Shown here piece by piece: positions 59,401 to 64,000 of a stretch of 64,000 nucleotides of DNA. A model generated the notes under the pieces. That model worked only from the letters and a program-made list of their open reading frames with translations. It did no database searches and had not been told where the DNA came from. Numbering within the stretch: position 1 is the stretch's first letter; every line of letters begins with the position of its first letter. The DNA lies in NCBI GenBank assembly GCA_948470475.1, contig OX419336.1, positions 39,525,920 to 39,589,919 of the forward strand. Reading direction: 5' to 3'. A program made the position numbers and the translations under genes. Origin of the DNA: Galaxea fascicularis. Lineage: Eukaryota > Cnidaria > Anthozoa > Scleractinia > Euphylliidae.

Positions 59401-59934
59401 TTGTGAATGTATATTATAAATATATAATAAGGGAGCTGCCACATTGTAATTATTAACACATATACTTCAAGCTTGGTGCTCTTTTTCTCTTTGGTGCATT
59501 TCTTTTGAAAAGGCTCTTTTTGGCTTTGTTTTTACACTTCAGTCATGGATTTGTTTTGTTTTGTTGTTTTTTTCAGTGCAGTTTAGGTGATTGTTGTCAG
59601 AATTCTCAGAACCTCTTTTACCATGCATTTGTGAACAGGCAGGGTTATTATATTCTTTGGTCAGAGGTTTTTAATTTTAAATTCAAAGACAAAACACCTG
59701 CCTGTTTCCCAAGCTGTGAGGAGTTCATTTCCTGCATGCTAAAACCATCCCATTTGTAATCATAATATCTTAAATCCCCCTATTAAACTTATCCTTCGTT
59801 GCTTTATCATAACCCTACTTTGTGGGTGTTGTTTCTAATGAAGTTTCGGTTCTTTTTTCAATGTCTAGACTCAACATTAAACTCTCAAAAGGTGGAGCAG
59901 CCAAAAAGCAGCAATCTGCTAGTAGTCTCACAAG
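35358..59934 (+). CDS. PTPN13/FRMPD2-like KIND-FERM scaffold protein (5' part, 24 coding exons)
   Basis: Twenty-four exons with GT-AG borders join in consistent phase to about 1,023 residues and the frame is still open at the last exon. Residues 1-187 match the KIND domain (kinase-like, non-catalytic) of PTPN13: it starts with LDEILEVRAGPLKEDELW, then a TPESLLL segment, SFTAPEMY, IYSLGMTLYHAAEFEIP and a helix around SMCEESSQLR. Residues 188-530 are a Ser-rich linker. Residue 531 starts FFGPEFV, also found just before the FERM in PTPN13. FERM F1 is about 560-658, F2 659-781 (YLQLRQDIL, LALQAETGDY), F3 782-886 (WIGICVRGV). A Ser/Gln-rich linker follows. In the family, FERM binds phosphoinositides or membrane protein tails and PDZ domains recruit receptors at the cell cortex. 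PDZ and any phosphatase domain lie beyond the window, so PTPN13 and FRMPD2 cannot be separated here. Introns carry many mobile elements. Confidence 0.9.
35671..35766 (+). CDS. Exon 2, KIND domain
   Basis: Acceptor gaccag, donor gtgatc at 35767; 96 nt, phase 1 in and out. Encodes TVTPESLLLCHNGRVKF, matching the 'SPxSLLL..G.V.F' strand of PTPN13-type KIND domains. Confidence 0.88.
36141..36226 (+). CDS. Exon 3, KIND domain
   Basis: Acceptor ttttcag, donor gtaata at 36227; 86 nt, enters phase 1, leaves phase 0. Contains RSFTAPEMYSKHS, the degenerate kinase 'APE' motif kept in KIND domains. Confidence 0.9.
36251..36656. mobile_element. Harbinger-like MITE in intron 3, 406 bp
   Basis: Ends GGCCTTATTCAGACTAGATG and complement-like CTTAGTCTGAACAGGGCC; TTA flanks both sides (36248-36250, 36657-36659). 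Confidence 0.8.
36671..36725 (+). repeat. Dispersed 50-bp repeat, copy 1
   Basis: 'attgccaatagattagcttg' and 'ggtgcca.aggataggtgga' recur at 43865-43915 in the same orientation. Confidence 0.65.
37106..37171 (+). CDS. Exon 4, KIND domain
   Basis: Acceptor gacag, donor gtgagt at 37172; 66 nt, phase 0. Encodes ICIYSLGMTLYHAAEFEIP, the most conserved KIND segment (kinase F-helix equivalent without a catalytic Asp). Confidence 0.92.
37315..37407 (+). CDS. Exon 5, KIND domain
   Basis: Acceptor tttttcag, donor gtacta at 37408; 93 nt, phase 0. Encodes LEGILLSMCEESSQLR, matching the helix after the IYSLGMTL segment in PTPN13. Confidence 0.9.
37925..38059. mobile_element. hAT-like MITE, copy in intron 5
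   Basis: Shares 'ttttactag.ctgtg.ctag' and the 'agtctcaagccct'-type end with 53604-53754. The left end is not sharp. Confidence 0.45.
38105..38191 (+). CDS. Exon 6, end of KIND domain
   Basis: Acceptor catatag, donor gtaagt at 38192; 87 nt, phase 0. Encodes VCHGHRKRQRFDGLIVSM and the last helix (VTAVLGDN), closing the domain at about residue 187. Confidence 0.88.
38476..38547 (+). CDS. Exon 7, acidic linker
   Basis: Acceptor gacacag, donor gtaaga at 38548; 72 nt, phase 0. Encodes NDEEDQSFDEETVQMD, an acidic linker start with no domain match. Confidence 0.85.
38652..38832 (+). CDS. Exon 8, Ser/Pro-rich linker
   Basis: Acceptor gtttttag, donor gttagt at 38833; 181 nt, phase 0 to phase 1. Encodes a low-complexity linker (SPSASLDLVSPRCLPSSPPS then RRSGSPTELA) with candidate SP phosphosites. 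Confidence 0.85.
39111..39449 (+). CDS. Exon 9, Ser-rich linker
   Basis: Acceptor gccctgctag, donor gtaagt at 39450; 339 nt, phase 1 in and out. It opens with DKYKDHLDRVKKDRS and continues Ser/Gln-rich. The reading frame is open upstream of the acceptor, but the phase of exon 8 fits only this boundary. Confidence 0.83.
39866..40112 (+). CDS. Exon 10, Ser/Tyr-rich linker
   Basis: Acceptor tcccag, donor gtaaga at 40113; 247 nt, phase 1 to phase 2. Encodes STLRRYDSDASVTDTSSM and tyrosines in acidic/Ser context (YVTDGYESEPYLT), candidate phosphorylation sites by inspection only. Confidence 0.85.
40630..40819 (+). CDS. Exon 11, basic end of linker
   Basis: Acceptor attatccag, donor gtgagt at 40820; 190 nt, phase 2 to 0. 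Ends in a basic stretch KPQKSKKTNSGSKTKLR before the FERM-preceding segment. Confidence 0.84.
40985..41345. repeat. GC-rich block with two tandem copies in intron 11
   Basis: Two units of about 110 bp repeat the order 'aaggggaccaggag...gccctcctgg...gagttgtaccggggt' and 'aaggggaaccaggag..gccctcctgg...gtgggaccggggg...ccaccctgga/cacaccctgga'. Strikingly GC-rich in an AT-rich intron. Confidence 0.6.
41619..42023. mobile_element. Pogo/Tigger-like MITE in intron 11, 405 bp
   Basis: Starts CAGTCGAACCTCCGTTATCC and ends GGATAATCGAGGTTCAACTG, with repeated 'tccggataatcga' motifs near both ends; TA flanks at 41617-41618 and 42024-42025. Confidence 0.88.
42576..42644 (+). CDS. Exon 12, FFGPEFV segment before FERM
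   Basis: Acceptor ttgacag, donor gtaagt at 42645; 69 nt, phase 0. Encodes TFFGPEFVQVAEDPNLS, closely matching the FFGPEFV segment found before FERM in PTPN13. Confidence 0.9.
43469..43552 (+). CDS. Exon 13, FERM F1 start
   Basis: Acceptor ttctcag, donor gtaata at 43553; 84 nt, phase 0. Encodes RRVVTVVMLNGQKLQVMIE, the first ubiquitin-like strands of FERM F1. The tail of a SINE begins within a few bases of this donor. Confidence 0.9.
43557..43858 (-). mobile_element. SINE family A, intact-headed copy in intron 13
   Basis: Read on the minus strand: GATGACCGAGTGGTTAGGGC (A box), GGGTTCAAATCCCGC (perfect B box), a body shared with 2570-2815, and a T/AT-rich tail. The head resembles a Ser/Leu-type tRNA. 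Its tail begins within a few bases of the exon 13 donor. Confidence 0.85.
43865..43915 (+). repeat. Dispersed 50-bp repeat, copy 2
   Basis: Counterpart of 36671-36725, lying directly beside the SINE head. Confidence 0.65.
44314..45255. mobile_element. 0.94-kb TIR element in intron 13
   Basis: TIRs of about 40 bp: TGTGTGGTTCCAGAAAATAT at the left and ATATTTTCTGGAACCACACA at the right, followed inward by C-rich runs (tacccccccc). Target duplication ambiguous (ATT on both sides if the end is moved one base). Confidence 0.82.
45259..45356. mobile_element. 98-bp TA-flanked MITE next to the 0.94-kb element
   Basis: CTGTGAGAATCCGAAAACC and its imperfect complement ending CACAG, with central 'ataaatatttatgga' / 'tccataaatattt'; TA at 45257-45258 and 45357-45358. 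Confidence 0.7.
45589..45679 (+). CDS. Exon 14, FERM F1
   Basis: Acceptor attttcag, donor gtgaga at 45680; 91 nt, phase 0 to 1. Encodes TQVLFDQVIKYLGLTETF and FFGLTQLQ, the F1 helix and following strand. Confidence 0.9.
47604..47786 (-). CDS. 60-codon Ser/Asp-rich ORF inside the 4.0-kb element
   Basis: ATG-led, beginning MDHSFSLNTTNLPQTFNNDL and ending with SESDTSQSDSDESEQSTSGS before the stop. Composition is strongly protein-like. It could be an element accessory protein, the first exon of a lost transposase, or captured host sequence. Confidence 0.3.
   Translation of the reverse strand: MDHSFSLNTTNLPQTFNNDLQSAKETYFASKRELSSSESDTSQSDSDESEQSTSGSWMEL
48061..48282 (-). mobile_element. SINE family B copy nested in the 4.0-kb element
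   Basis: Minus-strand head 'ccaaccggttggctcagttt', 'gcgggaggtcg' and the 'tttatcttcc..tccgaga' body match 28609-28880. Confidence 0.75.
48844..48988. mobile_element. 145-bp element with 9-bp target duplication, nested
   Basis: Termini TTGACTGCAAAACAGTCG and CGACTGTTTTGCAGTCTA; GTTACGTAC flanks both sides (48835-48843, 48989-48997). Mutator-like by target length. Confidence 0.85.
49857..50330. other. G/T-skewed block in intron 14
   Basis: About 450 bp of G+T-rich, A-poor + strand sequence ('tggcgtggcgtggcgttagc'), with open frames in several registers but no recognised protein. It starts 40 bp after the 4.0-kb element. Confidence 0.5.
50686..50756 (+). CDS. Exon 15, FERM F1
   Basis: Acceptor atcttgaag, donor gtatct at 50757; 71 nt, phase 1 to 0. 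Encodes DGEHIFLDLDVKLAKYAP and KWKEE, the F1 'FLD...KL.K..P..WK' strand. The preceding intron (5.0 kb) holds the 4-kb TIR element. Confidence 0.9.
50901..50971 (+). CDS. Exon 16, FERM F1/F2 junction
   Basis: Acceptor ttctgcag, donor gtaaaa at 50972; 71 nt, phase 0 to 2. Encodes FILNFRVKFYVENTALL, the 'F.F.VKFY' strand that ends F1. Confidence 0.9.
51288..51443. mobile_element. hAT-like MITE, copy 2 of the 1833 family
   Basis: Shares 'ttgaaatccagg', 'tttggtgcaaaaacta' and 'caaaagtaagt.gccagggg' with 1833-2000 in the same orientation. Confidence 0.65.
51927..52110 (+). CDS. Exon 17, FERM F2
   Basis: Acceptor gttacag, donor gtattt at 52111; 184 nt, phase 2 to 0. Encodes the helical F2 lobe: QFYLQLRQDILSGQL, LLGGLALQAETGDY and YFLPEHYIP, all FERM signature positions. 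Confidence 0.93.
52731..52969. mobile_element. MITE in intron 17, 239 bp
   Basis: Ends GGCCGGGTTGTTCGAA and TTGAACAACCCGGCC with mirrored 'taacccagggtta'; CTG directly flanks both sides (52728-52730, 52970-52972). Confidence 0.8.
53300..53482 (+). CDS. Exon 18, FERM F2 end
   Basis: Acceptor gtttcag, donor gtgagg at 53483; 183 nt, phase 0. Encodes QAELEFLKEAQKLQEYGIHF, the F2 'A...YL..A..L..YG..F' helix that precedes F3. Confidence 0.93.
53604..53754. mobile_element. hAT-like MITE in intron 18
   Basis: CAGGGCTCAAGACTA at the left mirrors AGTCTCAAGCCCTA at the right; related to the copy near 37925-38059. Confidence 0.65.
53800..54130. mobile_element. Palindromic MITE in intron 18 (copy 2 of the 7468 family)
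   Basis: Arms of about 105 bp (53800-53906 and 53944-54051) are imperfect complements ('attggaaagtttcctttcct', 'atcttactaacctc', 'ttggtccata'). A tail with 'gaccaatcacagcgcgtg' matches the start of copy 1. Confidence 0.8.
54160..54225 (+). CDS. Exon 19, FERM F3
   Basis: Acceptor acttcag, donor gtgaaa at 54226; 66 nt, phase 0. Encodes ETVWIGICVRGVTVYE, the first PH-like strands of F3. Confidence 0.92.
54765..54833 (+). CDS. Exon 20, FERM F3
   Basis: Acceptor catttgtag, donor gtacag at 54834; 69 nt, phase 0. Encodes FPTHRHSWPMTKKLSFK, the F3 'F.W..I.K.SF.' strand pair. Confidence 0.9.
55156..55232 (+). CDS. Exon 21, FERM F3
   Basis: Acceptor tttcacag, donor gtaagt at 55233; 77 nt, phase 0 to 2. 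Encodes KKKFFIEPRENSDM and MTFYTNHYK, F3 strands 4-6. Confidence 0.9.
55398..55501 (+). CDS. Exon 22, FERM F3 terminal helix
   Basis: Acceptor ttgatttag, donor gtaagt at 55502; 104 nt, phase 2 to 1. Encodes ARYLLQMSQAFHRFQMKMK, the closing FERM alpha helix ('K.L...C..HH.F'). Confidence 0.9.
55773..56117 (+). CDS. Exon 23, Ser-rich post-FERM linker
   Basis: Acceptor ttttcctcag, donor gtcagt at 56118; 345 nt, phase 1 in and out. Encodes a Ser/Gln-rich linker including RRESSESNQLSSGTL and KSISPQDLSDTSPRQ. The frame stays open through the donor to a stop at 56300-56302, so read-through gives an alternative 3' end. Confidence 0.85.
55773..56302 (+). CDS. Candidate alternative terminal exon (short KIND-FERM isoform)
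   Basis: If the donor at 56118 is not used, the frame continues 61 further codons through SRESLPNKSNIKRTVS and ends ...VIYEEIAL, stop TAA at 56300-56302. The extension keeps the Ser/basic composition of the neighbouring linker instead of looking like random intron. The last residues I-A-L fit a class II PDZ ligand. This would yield a protein with KIND and FERM but no PDZ or phosphatase. AATAAA near 57055 could serve as a poly(A) signal. It may instead be intron that happens to be open. Confidence 0.4.
56303..59868. other. Intron 23 remainder
   Basis: CpG-poor, AT-rich. AATAAA near 57055 could end the short isoform. A T-rich tract and cag at about 59575 precede an open frame (to 59757) that does not fit the gene's phase. 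Confidence 0.4.
59869..59934 (+). CDS. Exon 24, post-FERM linker
   Basis: Acceptor aatgtctag, donor gtgaga at 59935; 66 nt, phase 1 in and out. Encodes STLNSQKVEQPKSSNLLV. It has no family match, but the exact phase fit to exon 23 and good splice sites support it. No PDZ-like exon is visible between here and 64000. Confidence 0.65.
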
Positions 59935-60754
59935 GTGAGAGATCTTGAATATTCCATAATTTGCATGGTGAATGCGACAATGTTTAGTCTCTTATATCTG
60001 TCACATTCACTTCATCAGTGAGGCTTTGAATTTTCATTTCTGTTTGTTAAAGTTTATTCTGCCTGAATCATTTTCAGCTTCCCCTAATTTCTTTCATTTT
60101 TAAAGATATATGTCATTTTAAAGATGCTATTAGGAAAGATAAATGCTTAGGAAATTTCCTAGCTTAAAGTATATAGTTTTTTTTGTAAAGAAACATGGAT
60201 TCAAAGGCAACTTGGAGTTTTTTTTTTTCTATTGTAAAAAAATATATACATATATGAATCGTTTAATTAGATGTGCATTTTTAGCATTGACATGGTTTTG
60301 AAAGGCGATACAGGTACAGTATAAATAAAGATTCATTATTTTAAGGTCGGTATCATTTTGCATTGAGTATTATATATCTTAAGGAATTTAAAATTAGATC
60401 GGGAATCTTCAGCTATTGTTTGATGTTTAGTTTCATTCCAGTTTGACTTTCTGTAAAAACAGTGGTAATGAATACAATTAAAGTTAATATGATTTTTTTT
60501 GGAACCAAAGTTGTTATCCCCTCAACAGAGGTATTCCTTAAATGGGAGTCCTTAAGGAGAAGTTCCACCATATTTAGAATTACTTAAATTCAGCAATCTG
60601 TTAAGGTCAAAAAGCAAAGAGCTATAATGTTAATATACAGTAAAAACGTTTTTAACTTAACTTGAAAATAAGGGATTTGAGAACCAACCTAGGTTAAAAA
60701 ACTTTTACCTGGATTTGAATTTACATGCAACATATACATATGTGTTGTTGATCA

Positions 60755-60912
60755 AGTTTGATTTCATGTTAATTTTGATTTAACTTAGGTTGACATCAAT
60801 AAAATTGATATGAAGTTATTTCTTTTGTCTCCTAACTCCAGTTATTCATAGTAGACAAAGGAAATTGATGTCAACCTAGGTTAAATCAAAATTAACCTGA
60901 AATCAAATTAAA
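60755..60912. mobile_element. Inverted-repeat element in the last intron
   Basis: 'taattttgatttaacttagg' near 60770 and complement 'cctaggttaaatcaaaatta' near 60875, arms about 45 bp with 60 bp between. A further partial 'caacctaggtta' unit is at 60687. Confidence 0.6.
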
Positions 60913-61334
60913 TTTTGACCTGCAAGTCTATAATTGATTGCATAGGATCATAACAATCCTGAACACCTCTCTTCCCCTGTAGATTTTAAGACCTTTGACT
61001 GTTCGGGTTTGCAGCTGTGTCAATCTGGTTTCATTTTCTCAAAGTTATTTTTAGAGAAGCTTCATATAGGCTCCTGGTTTGGGATAATAACTTAACTTAG
61101 GATCTCCACACCACCATGAAATTTACCCCAGAAGTGAAGTAAGCATCATAGAAAACCTGCCAATATAGCTACACAGTGACATACAGTGTCGTCTACTGGC
61201 ACACCAAAATTGACTTCTTGCCTTTAAAAGAGCTGGTAGTTGTGAAAATTCTCAAGCTTTTACCTCCTTAAGCTTGTTGCCTTTTTAGCTCATGAATGAC
61301 ATAGTCATGCCATGAGGTTTTGTTGTGAGTCTGA

Positions 61335-61385
61335 ATTTCCCTCACTCACTCAAGGGATCACTCATTCGTTCACTCACTCACTCGA
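61335..61385. repeat. CTCA-type simple repeat
   Basis: Imperfect run of ctca/ttca tetranucleotides. Confidence 0.75.
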
Positions 61386-61429
61386 TTCCGATTAATTTAT
61401 TCATTAAACTTTCCCCTGGTCCCTCCCCT

Positions 61430-62640
61430 GGTAAGTATTGCTTTTGTCTCCATAGTCTTCTCGGTCCAACGTTTGCAAATTTCAGGGTGTAGTACAAAGG
61501 CGGAGAATTTTGCTCTGCAGATATTGTTTACGTGTTTAATGTTCATGGCGTCGATTTTTGGTTTCAATTTTTCAACTCAACAAAGGTCTATTTTGTTTAA
61601 GGATCAGTGATCAGATAAAGTTAAGATGAAGAACACGAGTTGCGAGAATTGAACTTTGAAATCTTCAGAGCAGCGAAAATGAACTTCGAGATATCGCAAA
61701 AGCAACTATAAAGCTTATCACTGTGCGGTACCTGGGGCAGAAGTAATTGAGAATTTTTTGCCACAATATGATGGAAGAAGGAAGAATGAAGAAAATCGGC
61801 AAAAAAGGGAAACAGGATAAAGACTTTCTAGCCAAAAAACCGAATTCTGGCAAGCAAACGCGTTTGATTTATGAGCAACATATCGATTTAAGCAGGTACA
61901 TAATGAAGTATTTTTGAAGACGTTCTTTTCATGGCGAACGCTCGATTGCAAATATGATCTTGTTTAGAAAGGCTATATCCCTTGGCTTAAACGATCAGTA
62001 TAACACTTTGTCAACATTTGACAAAAACACAAGGACCACAAGCATGCAAATATTTTTCTCTGTGAGGATATAATTTGGTCTGACAAGCAGCTATAACAGC
62101 TAATCTGTTCGAACAACAAAATATTTGGAAAGTCAAGTTAATTGTAGCACAAAGCATAAATAGATGGATTGAATATCTCACCTTACAAAGCAAAAGTTTT
62201 GTGACGGACCCCGAATCGCTCAAAAACATTGTGACTGTAAAGCGTGACTAATTTCCCTCAGGACTTTCACAAAATATTGTGATGGTATCTTGCGTTCAGA
62301 ATAGGCGAAAATTTTATTATGACCAAAAACGTTTATAAAACTAACTTGAAATGAGCCGTCGACCAGTAAGAAACTTTAACTTGCCTGTTACACTTCTTAA
62401 CAAAGCGATCACATTTGAATATTATTTTTATAGTCCGTGTACAAATTTGCATATTTGTGTTCCATCGTCGGTTCAAATTATGTCTGTCAATTTTGTCTAA
62501 TGTAATGCTTCTGGTGTCTGTCAATCAACTGCGTAATTTTATGGAAAATATTAGCGCGTAAACGGTTCTTTTACCAAGAGGTGTGTCTGAAAAGGATGTG
62601 CTCCCACAAAACACAAACGAATGTACAGGTTTCTTGCACA
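61430..62640. other. CpG-richer block in a CpG-poor intron
   Basis: About 1.2 kb with more CpG than the surrounding intron, suggestive of a fairly young insertion. No TIRs or coding motif found. Confidence 0.3.
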
Positions 62641-62859
62641 TATCTTTTTAGAAAATAAAGTTGTTGTAAATTCAAAGTATTGTTATGTTCCTCATCCATG
62701 AGCTGGCTCATAGGAGCCTTTGATTAATGTAGTTAAATTCACACATCTTGTATACACATATTTATCAGTTCTCCCCAAGGGGTTTTTCAAGACTAATTTA
62801 CATTACTTTTTGGGGACTTTTGCCAGACTGCATGGTGCAGTTTACGATCATTTAGAGAA

Positions 62860-63085
62860 GTCATAGATGCCCCAAGGTCAGCACTAGGAGTGATCACAGC
62901 CAGGGTTCGTTATGTCCCTAGTGGTTCTTTAACGTCTCACAGAATTAATTGTGGAAAGTTGTGAGATGGGGCCTCTGGTTTATCATTCTTATCCAAGAGG
63001 ACTAGAAAGTCTAACCATTTGCAGATGTCATTGCGAAGGAAGCACTTCCTCCTCAGTTATTTAAAGACCTGAATGTTGGGCCCAC
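62860..63085 (-). mobile_element. SINE family B copy, headless
   Basis: Minus-strand body matches 28609-28880 closely ('gacatctgcaaatggttaga', 'gagacgttaaagaaccacta') but the tRNA-like head is missing. Confidence 0.75.
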
Positions 63086-63089
63086 ACAT

Positions 63090-64000
63090 TAATTCACATT
63101 AATTGTGAGGAATTATTTTGCTACTTCCTTAGTTTAATTCCTCTTTTATTTCCTCTTTTAACTTGAATAATTGCTCTTTACTATTGTTTACTATCTTAAT
63201 TAACTTGTGGCGAAGCAAAAACTCCCTGTTAAATAATTATGTAGTAACAGTTGAAATTCCTCATTCAAACTGTGTTATTTTCCTGTGATAAACATGAATA
63301 ACAAAGCAGACAAAGACATTAATTTTGTGTTGTTCATATTCAGATCACAAATTCTTCTTGCCTTTAGTCAAACGTAAACTGCTAATTAGTCTTACAATCA
63401 GGTGGTTTAAGGTTGGGACATTTTAAGTACTTTTGTGGTGGGGAGATTTTGTTTTTAGTTGATAAATTATTATCTTGCAATTGCTGTTTATATTAATGAC
63501 AATTCTTAGTATTAATAATAGGGATTCTGTCTGTGAGGCAGGTGTTCCATTCTTTTAATATTGTATTCAGGCTGGCAAAGATATTGACATCATGTTTGCC
63601 AAAACCTGAATATTCTGCTGTAATTTTTTTGGTAGTTGTTGTGGGACAATTTCTTTCTTTTAAGTTTGGTTGACCAGTTTGAAAATTCAAAGCCCATAAG
63701 ATGCTTATTTAGTCCAGATAATAGGAGATCAAACTACTGACAGCAAATTATTCTCCTGTTGTTGCTATGAAGAGTTAAATAATTTATATATGCAAGATAT
63801 CTGAAAACATCCTGGCGATCTCTTTACGTCCTTGTAACTGTTTGAGACACCCTTCAAGGTGGCAAAAAGGTTTGCCAAAAAACATGAAGACATTAATATA
63901 TATATTTTTAGAATTAATGTTTCTCTTAAAAGCAAAGTATGAACAAATTGATGAGGTTTTCCTCAGTAAACTCAAATGTGGGGTGCTATGTATTAATGAC
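63090..64000. other. Intronic/unknown stretch at the window's right side
   Basis: AT-rich and CpG-poor, with no exon resembling a PDZ domain. Presumed intron of the KIND-FERM gene. Confidence 0.4.

Noticed and set aside
59505..59759. Extra exon of the KIND-FERM gene
   Set aside because: It has a cag acceptor near 59575, but the gene's phase meets a stop at once.

Overview
This is a eukaryotic genomic window: spliced genes with GT-AG introns, SINEs, a LINE remnant and many short terminal-inverted-repeat elements. The AT-rich composition, dense MITE content and animal-type protein family suggest an invertebrate metazoan, most likely an anthozoan cnidarian (coral or anemone). That placement is inference, because no marker gene is present.

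The one gene I can name with confidence runs on the + strand from a start codon at 35358 to past 59934, and is cut by the window's right side. Twenty-four coding exons join with consistent phases and encode about 1,023 residues: an N-terminal KIND domain (about residues 1-187), a Ser-rich linker (188-530), a FERM domain (about 555-885) and a second Ser-rich linker. This is the architecture of PTPN13 (PTP-BL/FAP-1) and FRMPD2, membrane-cortex scaffolds that carry PDZ domains (and, in PTPN13, a C-terminal tyrosine phosphatase) after the FERM. Those later domains must lie beyond 64000. Exon 23 also stays open past its donor to a stop at 56300-56302, which would give a short KIND-FERM isoform. A possible CpG-containing promoter and non-coding first exon lies near 31.0-31.3 kb.

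Layout. 0-5.7 kb: CpG-richer start, then CpG-poor DNA with a few exon-like segments of an unrecognised gene, a minisatellite, and SINE/MITE copies. 5.8-9.7 kb: a decayed L1/Tx1-type LINE on the minus strand whose reverse transcriptase is split by a MITE. 9.7-20.7 kb: intergenic, with a striking 55-bp satellite at 11.5 kb. 20.7-27.7 kb: an old, colinear inverted duplication broken by SINE and nested MITE insertions. 28-31 kb: a SINE and a 1.24-kb TIR element carrying a 154-bp perfect-palindrome insertion. 31-64 kb: the PTPN13/FRMPD2-like gene, whose introns hold a pogo-like MITE, Harbinger-like MITEs, a 0.94-kb TIR element, a 4.0-kb TIR element in intron 14, a SINE abutting a splice donor, and others.

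Apart from the KIND-FERM gene, most of the window is mobile DNA of several ages, including elements nested inside each other. No rRNA, functional tRNA, CRISPR or operon-like arrangement was seen.
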